The position numbers and the translations under genes were made by a program. A DNA stretch of 64,000 nucleotides from Clavulina sp. PMI_390 (taxonomy: Eukaryota > Basidiomycota > Agaricomycetes > Cantharellales > Hydnaceae), in NCBI GenBank assembly GCA_015039315.1, contig WIDE01000042.1:37675-101674 (forward strand), in the 5' to 3' direction. Numbering within the stretch: position 1 is the stretch's first letter; each line of letters begins with the position of its first letter. Positions 10,189-22,079 of this stretch are shown one piece after another. The notes under the pieces are model-generated. The model ran no database searches. It was given only the letters and a program-made list of their open reading frames with translations, and was not told where the DNA came from.

Positions 10189-13100
10189 TCATACGTCCTC
10201 GCCGCGGCTCCTCGCTTCAGCCAAACTGAGCTGGAGAACATACTCTAATTCGTCGTCCTCCGATAAGAACTGAGGAGGCTGAGACACGGCGGTAGGGGTG
10301 GTAGGACTGCGTGCCAAACTGGCTGATAGCAACGACGTGCCTTGACCAGTGGTGGGCACGTTCGAAGCGGGAGAGGTCTGCGTAACCGCGTGTTGAGGAG
10401 GAGCGGTAGAGGTAGATGCGAGCACAGAGGACGGCGTAGTAGGGGATGTACATGTCAGAGACATCCGAGCTACTGCACTCCAGCTCCGTGGCGCTCCAGG
10501 GGAGGTGGAAGTCGAGGGGGATGGGGGACCAGTGCTGCTCCGAACACTCGAGTGCAGGGACGGGGTAGGGGATGCCGTCACCGATGGCACCCCTCCACGA
10601 CTAGAACCAATGGTAGACACTGCAATGGGTGTCGTATTCCACTCTGTAAGCGTCGCTGGGCCTTGCTGAGAAGGACCGCTACCAACTGGTGGGAACTGAT
10701 TGGTTCCCAACTGGCTTGGGATCTGCCAGTTATTGGGGCGCTCAACGCCTGCGCTCCCGCTTGTACCTACAGGGGTGCTGAGGCCTGTGAGGCCTAGCTC
10801 TAGCGGACTGGTGCTGAGACCACCGGCTTCCATGACTTCGGGTCTAGGACGCGGCGAAATCTGAATCTTGGTGGAGCCAGTAGGGGAGAACGAGGGTGGC
10901 TGGTATACCCCATAACGAGGAGAGGCGTTTGGCGGCGTCAGGTGCCGAGACGCGGATGGAGACGACGATCCACGGCTGCTAGCTGAAGACAAAGAGGCAG
11001 ACGACTGCGTACGCGATCGAGGGGTCACAGGGGAACCAGACGCGAGACCATCGTTGAATTCGTCCGTCATGTCGAAAAGAAGATCATGATTGGCCTCTTC
11101 GACGCGCGCGGTTGACGATGAAGTAGCCGAGCGAGCGCCAGTGCTGGCTGCGCTAGCAGTCACAGCAGCAAGGATTGCTCGTTGCTTCGCAGCTTCTTCC
11201 TCGCGGCTGAGCATTAGAATATACTCCACAGCCTCTTGTTCATCCAAACCCATCTGCGCCATTGTGCTGCGCTGCTCGCGTTCTCGACCAAAAACATGTT
11301 GGACTGCAGAGGTTTCTTGGTCCATCTCGAATTTAGACTGCTTTACTTCACGACGCATTTCTTCATTTTCTATGGTCCCCCAAATCAGATTTTCTGCTGG
11401 CAAATCAGAAATATTAGGGTGTGGACGTACGATGCCAGCGAGAGCTGAGGTTTGGCCGATGTCTCGAGCTTGTCTTCCCCTTACCCTTGTCGTTCTTATC
11501 CTTCCGACCGACCTCTGCCTTCCAGGCGTAGACTCGAGAGCCGATGGAGGCGATAAGAACATCATCCCGGATAACGAGATTGGACACCCGAACACGATCT
11601 GCATCGAGGGGGGCATTGACCGGAATCCGCACGACGGGTGCGGCAAAGGTGCGCAAGTGACGGAAAGTCAGCGCGTCGAAGATGTTGATACTACCCTGCG
11701 AGCTGGAGACAAACTGTTTATTAAATGGATAAGTATAATAGAAAGAACCGACGAACCTTCCTGTCGCGAGCACAGGGCCATCCAACGTGATGGAAGAAAT
11801 CGCGCCATCCTCATGCGCCACAAGGCGTTTCGAAGGAGAGATTTGAGGGACTGAAGTAGATTTTGGTTGCTTCATTGAGGAAACAGGCGCGTCAGCTCCT
11901 TGCTTTCCCCAATCCCAAACAAAAATGTGACCAGCTGAATCACCAGCGACGATATAACTTTGTGGACGGGAACCCATAGTTCGCTGCTTTGGTAGGAGTG
12001 GGAGCAGCCCACCCATCGTCTGAGAAAGCAAGCTTGGCGTGCTTGTCGACGGGGTAGTTGGTGGTCGAACAGCGTCGCGGCTGCGACTGTCGTCATCCTC
12101 GATAGCAATGAGGTTTGTCAAGCGCGCCGTCAATGGTGCTGGCGAGCCCGTGACGAATTTCGCAACGGAGATTGACTGATACTGCGCGCCAACGCCGCGA
12201 TGGAGCGTGACGCGCCAAAAGTGAGGTTTGCCAACATAGAAGACGGCCAACTTGACTTCTGCAGAACCAGGAGCAGAAGGCTCTACGGCGATATGCGATG
12301 GTTCAATATCAATCCATGTGGTAGCATCGTTGGGGTCATGCTCAAGGGAAGGTATGCGAGCATACGACGACGGTTCGAGTGTGGGCGTAGCAGCCGACGA
12401 GTTCAGGCCAGCTTGATCGATATCGAATCCCGTCCATACGCACACGTCACCGTTGGCACATCCGGCCGCGATCACTCCAGCTGACGAATGGTAGGCGAGG
12501 AATTTAATCGCGAGCGGAACACGAGCGAGAGCGGAGCGGGATGGCAGCTCTGTGGACGGTTCGCGTTCATACACGGCGGCGGTCCAGAGACACCGCATTC
12601 TCCGACTTTCCCAAAGCTTGACGGTTCCTCGAGAGCACGCACTAGCGAAAGTCGCGCCAAAGTTGGCACTTGACGAGCTTTTGATGGCGTCTCCAAAAGT
12701 GACGCGGCTGACGACGCCTTGGTGGGCATCCTCGCGTTTGCAACGGACAAAGCTAGCCGTCTTGGACAAGACCATGACTTCTGGAGCCGCTGTCACCGCC
12801 ACGAAACCGCTCAGGAAACCCCACGCAACTTTGGCAGAGCCTCCAGATCCAGGGGAGTGCAGTTCAATCACGCTCACATCAGGCGCGAACTCGGCATTTG
12901 GATTGCCTATCCCTGCGCCGTTAAGCGCACCATGAGCGTCAAGGTAGCCTTTCAGCATTTTACCTAGAAATAGACGCGTGTGTTAGGACAGACATAGACG
13001 ACTGACCTAGACGCGGACGTGACGCACCAGTAAATGGGAAACTACGCCCGACAATACCGTACGTCAAAGATGTGCACAACATAGACTGCTTGTCGGGTAG

Positions 13101-13642
13101 CAGCAACCTACAGTAGAGTGTGTGAGCACTACGTCATAGCTTGAATGCTTGTATTGATTCTCAATGACTCACAGTGAAGAAATGTTGCTGTTAACCGGAG
13201 CATGGCTGATTGTCGCGTTCTTGGACGTCACAAACCGACTAAGGTCTCTCTCTGTTAGATTTGGATGGACGAGTCGTGGAGAACAGAACGCTTACCGGTG
13301 GAGTTTCCACCGCGCTATGAACTCCTTTCTCCACGTCACCTCAGAACGGCGCAATAGTAGAGTATCGGATTGGGTCGCGTCAGTCTCGACCGCGAGGCTT
13401 AGGAATTGCGTTTTGAACGCGACAGCCCATGTACGGTCATCTCTAACATGGTCGCGGAGCCGCAAATTGACTTGGCCGAGGGCGAGGAGTGATCCCGGAT
13501 CCAGTGTGGCGGACACATGGGCGAGACTTTCAGATGGCAGGATAAGGATGCTTCCATGCTGGGCGCTTTGTTTTGGGGTTTGAGGGGATTGTTTTTGGCT
13601 AGACTCGTTGGATGTTCTCGAGTGATTTGGGCGATAGGGCAT
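10189..13642 (-). CDS. UFO1: F-box / WD40 / UIM protein, Ufo1-like SCF receptor
   Basis: Predicted substrate receptor of an SCF ubiquitin ligase. Six exons were fitted: 13296-13642, 13173-13247, 13007-13107, 11757-12963, 11485-11702 and 10189-11396. They total 3156 nt, or 1051 residues, in frame throughout. An F-box lies at about residues 33-80 (ILPSESLAHVSATLDPGSLL). WD40-like blades follow, with repeats such as ASACSRGTVKLWES and ATGSSQGSINIFDA. After a long Ser/Thr/Pro-rich region come two ubiquitin-interacting motifs, at about 701-717 (DEQEAVEYILMLSREEE) and at the very C-terminus (DDELEYVLQLSLAEAR). F-box plus WD40 plus C-terminal UIMs is the architecture of yeast Ufo1. The last intron is uncertain: a GTACGT donor at 11430 would give only 34 nt, so I prefer the GTAAGG donor at 11484. 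It shares a 312 bp divergent promoter region with LCL3. Confidence 0.85.
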
Positions 13643-13955
13643 AAAAGGGCGGGGGACGCTGAGGCAACTGAGCGTCAGAATATGCGCGTGATATGCAGGG
13701 TGAACGGCTCATATAGTATGGCGTACCTTGAGGGGAAGTTTACGCTGCGCGCTGCAGGAGTGTCGAGTCGGTTGACAACTCGACGACGGGAGGAGAGAGG
13801 GGCACACTGGAAAAGCACGTGCTCGCAAACACAGCCAAACGTGCGCCTCCTCGTCTAATCCTTCATTTCGGGGACTTGTTCGAGGGCCAAAGCAGCGCAT
13901 TTGATTCAGCTGCGGTATAAGTAAAGGGGAGAGAAAGGGATTCTCTGGGAGGCCC
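13643..13955. promoter_or_regulatory. Divergent promoter region, UFO1-like / LCL3
   Basis: Only 313 bp separate two divergently transcribed start codons, so both promoters must lie here. The antisense open frames in it have no domain. No clear TATA box was found. Confidence 0.5.
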
Positions 13956-15106
13956 ATGAGCCTGGGATCAGAATCCGATGATTCGAACTGGACCAAAACG
14001 GAAGTCTGGGTTCCCTATCTGGCGACGGCTGCATTAGCCTCTACTGCTACTTTTGGCGGACTCGTTGCCTACAAACGATTCTTGAAGCGCTTTCCTGACT
14101 CGAAGCATATCCCAGCACCTCTAATTGCTCGGAAAGGGTGGATCAAAGGCGTGGTGACCAGGTACTAGGAACACGGATTTGCCCATGAATATATATGCTC
14201 AGTGCTTTGACCACCATTGATGTTGATAGTGTCGGCGACGCAGACAACTTTCGCATCTATCACACTCCAGGTCCCCTCTTTCTTTGGAAAGCACCCTTTA
14301 GGCGGATCCCCACAAGTACTAAAGGTGCGCACTTATCGTCCAATTGAGGGGTTAATGATTGCTAACCGTGCGATAGAGCTCAGAAACCAAACCATCCATA
14401 TTCGCATTGCCGGAGCCGATGCACCAGAGGTGGGCGTTCTTGACACGTTGCAGAGGGCTGACCATTGACCTGTCCATGAAAGGCTGCCCACTTTGGGAAA
14501 CCCAAACAGCCATATGCCGACGAGGTCAGTCTCCAGCATCACCCTACCCTAGCTTTGAATTTATCAAAACGTTGCTTTAGGCCCTTGTCTGGTTGAAGAG
14601 CCAGGTCGCCGGAAAGAGGGTCCACTGCCAACTTGTACATCAAGACCAGTATGGGCGCACTGTACGTTATCATATCCCTTTTACGCGAATATCCATGCCT
14701 ACTCTGAACCTTGCCACATAATAGGTCGCCAATGTTCACTTACCTCCACACCTTCTCCCATCATCCCTGTTCACGGGTCGAAACGTGGGCTACGAAATGG
14801 TCAAGGCTGGCTGGGCCACCACATACACCCAAAGTGGCGCCGCATATGGCTCCTTCGGAAAAGATGGCTTCCTCGTGGCAGAGGCCAAGGCCAAGTGCGT
14901 CGTCCCTTTCATTATCATGATACCGAGCTTATATGTTGCGCTTCAGAGCTTCAAGAAAGGGAATGTGGGTGAACGGAGAGGTTGAAACCCCAGCTGAGTA
15001 CAAGAAGCGGCATCGGATAGGGGAAGATTCGTCGTCTGCCTCAGATCCCTCAGCTACTGAATCCGTCTCCTGGTGGAAACGCCTGCTCCCTTGGAGATCG
15101 AGATGA
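13956..15106 (+). CDS. LCL3: LCL3 family membrane-anchored thermonuclease-like endonuclease
   Basis: Staphylococcal-nuclease-fold protein of the fungal LCL3 family, anchored in a membrane (mitochondrial in yeast). Seven exons fit exactly: 13956-14161, 14230-14324, 14377-14429, 14483-14524, 14581-14661, 14725-14894 and 14947-15106, giving 807 nt and 268 residues. An N-terminal hydrophobic segment (about 24-40, YLATAALASTATFGGLVAY) is the single anchor. The nuclease core carries SVGDADNFRIYHTPG, then IHIRIAGADAPE, then HFGKPKQPYADEALVWL and HQDQYGRT, the usual LCL3 order with the D-x-D and R..D calcium/active-site motifs. The basic C-tail ends in SWWKRLLPWRSR. Exons of 42 and 53 nt make the gene easy to misannotate. 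Length is normal for the family. Confidence 0.93.
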
Positions 15107-15464
15107 TAGACGTGATGAACTTGTCAAGTGAGGTTCAGCGGTAATCTCTCTGAGAACTCAATACCCTCTGGAAGCATACCATCCGTCACTTCCAGGCCTA
15201 CTCTAGCTCCTGCATATTTCGTATTATTATTCTCCCTATAACTGTACAAATGGATGATATAGTAGCTGGGTTGCCCCGGCGTTCTTGCGCTCCTCTAATC
15301 GGCACGTGACTCCCAGCCCGATCTGCAGCCTCTCTTTCCCAACAACTTAGGAATGTCGACTTTCTCTTATTCGTGAACTACTTACTTATCAAACCAATAC
15401 TCCACGCAAAATAGACTCTTCCATTCCACGATCAACTTACATACGCATATCTACTCCAGACGCG
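15107..15464. other. Intergenic, promoter of the LOV gene
   Basis: The 358 bp between LCL3 and the next ATG carry C/T-rich and AT-rich stretches but no open frame of note. No light-response element could be named with confidence. Confidence 0.4.
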
Positions 15465-16468
15465 ATGGCCACACCCAATGACGGAACAACTTCAGTAGGC
15501 GCACCAGCAGCCGCTGCGTGCGCAACCACCTCTACACCACTAGTCGAACGTCGAAGACCAGTAGCACCATACATCCCTGCCTCTCGCGCCCACGCTTCCG
15601 ATGCATTCACAGGGTATTCTGAGCCCATCGTGCCTGGCGAATCTCCCTACGTCTCTATCCGTGGCCTCTACTCCTCTTCGCAATTCGACACGCTCTCTGT
15701 ACTCTCCAGAGTCTACACGCGACCAAACCCAAAGATTGAGCTGGGTCCGGTGGACGACAGCGTCTCGTTTGTCGTAGTGGACTCGATGCAGCCCGATTAT
15801 CCCATCGTGTATTGCTCGCAGAACTTTTACAAGCTCACGGGGTATCGCCAAGAAGAGATTGTTGGAAGAAACCTTGTGGGTCCTTTCACTGTCCCTTCAC
15901 GTTCGATATGCTAACCTCTCACCACCCGTGGTTGACTCATCGGGTCAGCGATTCCTACAACACCCGCCGCCGGACGTCCCGAACCCCGATGGTGTAGACA
16001 AGCCAGTCTCTACAGAGCGAAACCCCGCCGTAGAAGCATTCAAGAAATCCTTAATGCTCGGGCAAGAATGTCAAGCGTCCTTGGTGAACTACCGTCAGTC
16101 CTTTCCCCACTACCTTCGTATTACCCCACCATGACATGACATTGACTTCCGTTTCCTTCCAGGACGCGATGGAGAGCCATTTCTGAACTTAATATCCGTG
16201 GTGCCTATTAGATGGAAAGAAGATGATGGCGAGGACAAGGAATATTACGTCGGGTTCCAAGTCGATGTGCGCCCCTTGTTCTCCCGCTCGAGTTTCATAA
16301 ATGAAGTTAATGATTTGCTCACTCTATTTCCTCCACTAGCTTAATGAAGCTCTCGGAGCAAGTTCTCATCCTCCTCCAAGCCAAGTCGGCCATGATGCCC
16401 CTCCGTCAGTTGCATACAAGGAACAGGGTCCTCGGGCAGCTGGCGATGAGACCTGGCGAGAGACATAG
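15465..16468 (+). CDS. Short LOV/PAS protein (Vivid/White-collar type), photoactive Cys replaced
   Basis: Flavin-binding LOV-domain protein of the blue-light sensor type. Four exons: 15465-15875, 15949-16093, 16163-16266 and 16340-16468 (789 nt, 262 residues). The LOV core runs from about residue 100: SFVVVDSMQPDYPIVYCSQN, FYKLTGYRQEEIVGRN, RFLQHP, then NYRRDGEPFLNLISVVPI and YYVGFQVD. In LOV photoreceptors the sequence is GRNCRFLQ, and the Cys forms the flavin adduct. Here the codon before the intron is CTT (15873-15875), giving NLRFLQ with Leu137. All other core residues look intact. No GT donor in frame restores a cysteine. There is no GATA zinc finger, so it is not a complete WC-1. The N-terminal ~90 residues are low complexity. 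A base-call error at this codon cannot be excluded. Confidence 0.85.
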
Positions 16469-16751
16469 AGCTACACCCCACCCCGTTCGGTTCCCTTCCC
16501 ATGGCTACACACTGTTGATTTTGGCCTTGATTCTATGACCCATGTAATACTCATTTTGCAATTACCCCTTGTAGACAATCGATCCCAAAATTCACGCTAA
16601 AATGAAGAGTCCATTGCAGCTCCGATAGCCCAATCTAAATGCATTATTGCAGGCTCCATCCAAGTGGGCTTGAGTATAGCTCCGTTTCAAGTTGTCCCCG
16701 CCCTCATCATTCAGGGCATGCCTCTTCTCGTTGACATGGAGTATATCATTA
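16469..16751. other. Convergent 3' intergenic region
   Basis: 283 bp between the ends of the LOV gene and the first GH3 gene; both 3' UTRs should lie here. No further gene is seen. Confidence 0.5.
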
Positions 16752-19700
16752 CTATTTCGGAATAGTTCCTTTCAACCTGAAGTCCCTGCTGCTCGCGCCA
16801 ACCATGACTCCGATGGTGCCTTGGGATCTGCTCCAGCCCTGCTCCACCGTGTTCCACAATGAGAGATCATAGCGTGTTAGGTTATGCGACACAGTTGCGC
16901 TTTCACCCGGCTCGAGCCACGTGCGTTGGAATCCGCGCAGGATTGACGGGGGCTCAAGTGCGCCTGGTGGATGTGCGAGGTACAACTGGGAGACTTCGTG
17001 CCCAGCGACAGAGCCGTTGTTAGTGACGGTATAGGTGACGTGATAGGCAGATTGGTGAAGCCTTCCAACAAAGCGTTGCAGTGAGATATTACCTCGTGGT
17101 ATGAAAAAAGAGGTAGAGCTCACCAGGCGGCAGTCGAGGCGCCAACAGTAGTATCGATAACATTACCCTTCTCCCAGGCTTCTTCCAATCGACCCTCATT
17201 GCCATGCACGCGAGGCTTGATTTTCAGGTTGGAATATTCGAAGGTGGTGTATGAAAGGCCAAATCCGAACTCGAAGCGAGGTGTAATGCCAGCCTACGGG
17301 ATACATTTACAATGAGTATCCCTGACGCTGTTGGGACCGGAGTGTGAGACTCACCTCGTCGAAGTGTCGATAGTCAATGAAAACACTGGTAGATGGAGTG
17401 ATGAGAGGGGGTTCCCATAGAGGTATCCAATCAACAACTCACCGTTCCGTGTAAGGCACTTGTTTGATTGCTACATCCAGAAGTGAGTCAGATCTAGCAG
17501 CCAAGCGATGGCTAGAGGGCCTTTCATTCATATAGCACTCACCAGTAGGGTCAGAGTCTGTGATAATGCCACCGTTGTAGTCCGTCGCTTGCTTCGCAAT
17601 CGTAAAGGGCAGCTTCCCGGATGGGTTATAGTTCCCATAGAGTATGTCCGCAAGCGCGTCCCCTGGCCCAGATGGATATTATGTCAGTGTATCACTACGG
17701 TCTGCGGAAGTCGAGTTTACTCACCGCTCGCCTCTCCAGGTAGACCTGCCCAGATCACGGCAGTGACGTTCGGGTGATCGATCCAAGACTCCAAGATGAG
17801 AGGGCCGACTGAGTGGACCACCACTATCGTGTTGGAATTGTTGCCAGCCACCACATCGACGAGTGCGTCTCCTAGGGTGATCCAGAATCAGTCTGATAGT
17901 GTAGAGCGCACAGGTGCACGTCACACGCACCGTTGTACCAGGATGTCAGGTTCTTTCGATCACCCTCATTGCCATCGACAGTGATATAGTCTGGAATGCC
18001 TGGTGTCAGAAATGCACCGAGATAAGCCGAGATAGGGACGCACCTTCCCCCGAATCCGCTGAGATGAAGACAATCGCCACATCTTTGTATTGGACAATGT
18101 CCCCCGCATTCTGCAGGTTGAAGTCATCGAAGGTCCATTCCAAGTTGGTCTTGTCCCTCTTCGCATACGGCTGGATACCCTCAAGGGGTGACACAAGGCG
18201 CGAGAAGTTCGCCGTCCTAAGGGGAAATGGGCCAAATAGTCGGCAGGCGCCCCGCGAGAGTTAACGAGACGACGAACTCACCCGCTTCCCCAGCCCATCG
18301 CTAGCGTACCCGTGTAGCCCCCACGGTCTGGGAATTCGTTGGGGCCCGCTTTCGGCGGTCCTGCATCGCTGCCAACGAGGACCATCTTCTTGGGAGCCAT
18401 TTTTGACTTGGTCACTAGAGGCAGAGTGCCGTTTGTGTTCTTGAGAAGGATATGTGACGCCACTGCCACCTCGTACGCGCTCCTGGAAATTACATGCCAA
18501 CAGGATGGTCAGATTTATGATGGCATCTCGCGGAGCGGACGACCGCCTGGACTCACGAGTCTGTGAAATTGGTTTGCGCTTGAACATGAAGGTCGTTGAG
18601 GCCGTTCACGTTCCATGAATCAAAGTTCGTAGCCGGGTAGTCATCGTCTTGACCTGTCAAGAACCAGGCTGCAAGGATGCGGGTGGCCATATCCTTCAAT
18701 AATGAAAGAAAACATCAGCATGTACTCCAATATTGGAAGGTGGGCCAAAGTCAGAATGGCTCACAGTAAGACGAGCTTCCGCAATAGTGCCGTTCGCAAC
18801 ATAGTCAGTCAAATTCTTCCCAAAATATGTGGTACCCGAGTCGAACACAATATCTCCTGGCATTGTCATCTACAGCGGCGGGCGGATGGCGATGAGAAAG
18901 GATTCCTCTAGAGCAAGGGATGACATACATCAAGGCCAGCTTCTGCTCCAAGCGTAGACATGGTGGCTTGCCAGTCACTCATGATATAGCTAATTGAAGA
19001 TTCCCGGAAATAAGTACAGTGGGGGCACACAGGATTGTGATAAGAGGACCTACCCTTGAAATCCAAACTGACCCTTCAGAATTACATTCATGGTGTAGTC
19101 GTTGTCGCATGCATAGGTGCCGTTGACTACGTGAACAGAAAGATCAGCCCTCTAATCAGAGGTTGTGTAGAACGGTGCTTACTCAAATCTATACGCATGA
19201 ATGGTAAGCACTTTCTAAATGTTCGGTGGTAGGACAGTGAGATACGAACTATAGGAGCACATCGCTGAGGCTACACCAGCTTGAACGCTTCGTAAGAACG
19301 GGGCAGCATACACCTCATGTATCTACCAATAGGAATCCGGCTAGTTAGAGAGCGTACATAGAACATTCAGAAATAACATACTGTCTTATCATCAATGTTT
19401 GATGACTCTGCTGTTCGGTTGTGCTCCTGCTCATTACCGATGTAGTGCTTGGCGCACGCCTGAACTCCCATTGACTGGATACCGAGGATGGTCTCATAAG
19501 CACCTTCCCCGGTAAGGTAGGGATCGGCGCCACTGTGCATTATAATACGGATCCACAGGTGAGGTGAGGTTGCGCCGAGTAAGACTTGATAAACTCACAA
19601 GCCTTCCCAATTACGACCACCTTGTGCATTCCGCCCCATGTTCATCATTGGGCCCTAGTGAATGAGGTACAACGATATCAGCAATCCATCAGGCACGACG

Positions 19701-20818
19701 GATGACGAATGCATGACGAAGAGGTGCATGGACGTGAGAAGCCGTGCACATCACCCACCCACGGGACGAATTGCTGCCGGAGACTCGTGTTACGTGCCAA
19801 ACCTCCGTTTCCATCACCGAAGCCTCCGTCTCATCACCAAAAGAGAAAGTATGTACGTACGAGCTGGACATTACTGCCTTTCGTGCGGTGTTGATATCCC
19901 ATCGCTTTTCCTCGATTACGAATGAGTTGACGGTCCCATGTGGCCGCGGCATTGATTGCTGCGGGGAACCCTGTCACCAAGTCCGCGAACCGCACGCCAA
20001 GAGGAGAGTCTTGGAGACAGAGGCCTGGGAAATTAATAGAAGCAATTGGCTGGTGAAAACCGGAGGCGATGAGCAATATTCCAGTTGATGGTGATGAGAA
20101 AATATAGGTAAATGAGCGAAACACACCGGAGTGTTGCCAACACATTGCCCGATCTGCCAGCCTGGATAGACGTAAAACAGTTATATGAGCCCCCGCGCAG
20201 CAAGTAAGTGATGGGGGACTAACGAACCGTTCCCGGTTGTCAAATTAGCTTTCTCCTCGTTCGTCAGCTTCGCCACAAGAGCTTTGGCCTTTCGGACTGG
20301 TTCGGCCCAGATGCCTTCACCTCGTACGAGGGGGCTGCGCGTGGAGTTTCGACTCCCAGGGAGGGGCGGGGTGTAGGGTGCAGATGGCATGGGGCCTAAG
20401 AAAATACAAGGACTGCTCAGCATCCATCGCGAAGCGGGACCAGGATTCGCACACACAAATGGGGGAAGCGCGTCGGCCTGAGGGAAGATGACAACCCACC
20501 ATCGGTTGGGGCAGCAGGGATCGTAGAGAGAATCACAGTGGTGAATGAGATCACAGTCCCAGATTCCGCAACGCTCGAAGTTGTCGTAACCAGCACAGTC
20601 GTGGTGGTGGGGGCGTCAGTGGTGACGACATCAGTGCTCACAGAGGTAGTCTTAGTAGTAGGGACAGTAGTGGTAGTCGTCGAACTCGTTAATATCGTCA
20701 GTGAAGTAGTGTCAGCCGCCGCCGATGTCGACGCCGTTACGCCACTGGTGGTGCCCGTTGAGTTGACAGCCAAGACGCTCCAGACCAAACTGGTCGCAAC
20801 AAGAAGAGCCGCTCTCAT
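16752..20818 (-). CDS. Secreted GH3 beta-glucosidase, copy 1
   Basis: Glycoside hydrolase family 3 enzyme expected to cleave cellobiose and other beta-glucosides outside the cell. It starts at 20818 with a signal peptide ([18 protein letters not shown]), followed by about 85 residues of Ser/Thr-rich linker and no CBM1. Exon 1 is 20500-20818, exon 2 is 20228-20395, and many short exons follow; I did not fix every junction. GH3 landmarks appear in order: RGKAMGYQ near 19900, [18 protein letters not shown] near 19600-19650, [13 protein letters not shown] near 19410-19455, the nucleophile in MSDWQAT (Asp codon 18974-18976) and the acid/base in ISADSGEG near 18050-18075. [18 protein letters not shown] follows near 17930-18000, and the fibronectin-III-like end closes with SRDFRLKG. 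All key residues are present. It is a tandem paralogue of the gene at 22080-26057 with matching exon order. Confidence 0.9.
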
Positions 20819-22079
20819 CTTCAGGCCACTCTCAAGTTGTGGACAGTCTCCAGTGTATGGTCACTTGGCACTACTCGCTGCTGTGTAGAGGAGAAAGGGG
20901 AGGAAAATGCGAAGGTCATGATAGTAGGATCAGTTACTCCTCTTAAGTGCATGTGCGAGGCGCGTGTTCAGTTCAGTTTTGGGTGACTCTGTCGGGCACT
21001 GCCCACGCTTCTTTTCTCCACATCATGGAGACTTCGCCGCGAGCGCCTTGCACATACATTTATACTGGCGGTTGCGGCTTTTATATTCCTTACGTGCGAA
21101 GAAGACCTTCCGTCCGGCTTGCGCAAACCAAGGTGTCGTCATACCCTTGCTCGCAGTACATAAACGAGAATCCCGGTCAATTCCATTCGTCAATCCCTGG
21201 GCTAGAGGGAACCAAGCTATGGATCCAAGTTACTTCAGGTTCTATGCATGGCTTGTAACCCACTATCACGTTTGATCGATCGAGGAGGTCCCGCACCCCT
21301 GGGCAAGGAATGTGGAGCTCTGATCGATTGACCTTTCGTCGTTTGAAGTGTTATCCCCTGCATTTTTGAGGACTGAAATTCCTAGTACTCTAGAACTTCG
21401 TTAGCAATCAGGTGCCCTCTCGGCGCGTACTAATATCGTGGGGCTCCCTAGAATGGCTCGTTTGACAACTTGTGAGGACGATGGATAATGTGACCTGTAC
21501 ATCCGAAGAGATAAATATAGATGAAAAGCTGGGCTCCCGGCCATCAGAACCCAGCCCCGTACCTCATGACGCTATCGAAAGCTCAAGGAACTCAGTCATC
21601 CTTCCATCTGGATAGTTCCAACGAAACGGTTCAAAGCATCGACCGCTCAATCAAGTTCACAAGATCTCTCTCATGCTCTTCCCAAGGAGCATTTGAGCAA
21701 AACGAGTAGGTATACACGCGTCAAACGATCGGAATCTGTGATAGGATGCCTAGTAGACCATGACTCTGCATGCATGCGCCTGAGTCTGGGGCAAATAGGA
21801 GCCAAGCGTACGGCGTCGTGATTGGTTTCCCAACCTCAAACTACATCGGCCACACCACCAACTACTCAATTGGCACTCAAAACAAAAGCTCACTAATCCA
21901 GTCCAATCATTCTTGAATGTTCATTTTGAAAAATCTAAACTTAACAAGTCATTCATCCTATTGTACATTTTATTCTTCAGTTCCAAAGCATCACCATCGT
22001 CAAAGTTCGTGCTTCGTGCTGTGTCAGACCCCAGCTTCCTTTCCCTTCTCCCCTCCTTATGTAAATAATGACACCAATA
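20819..22079. promoter_or_regulatory. Promoter region of GH3 copy 1 / 3' region of copy 2
   Basis: About 1.26 kb lies between the tandem beta-glucosidase genes. It should hold the upstream control region of copy 1, where regulation by carbon source would be expected from the enzyme type, though no named site was verified. The open frames here have no recognisable domain. Confidence 0.4.

Noticed and set aside
11090..11854. 254-codon plus-strand open frame
   Set aside because: It lies antisense to the well-supported UFO1-like exons, spans two of their introns, and has no motif of its own.
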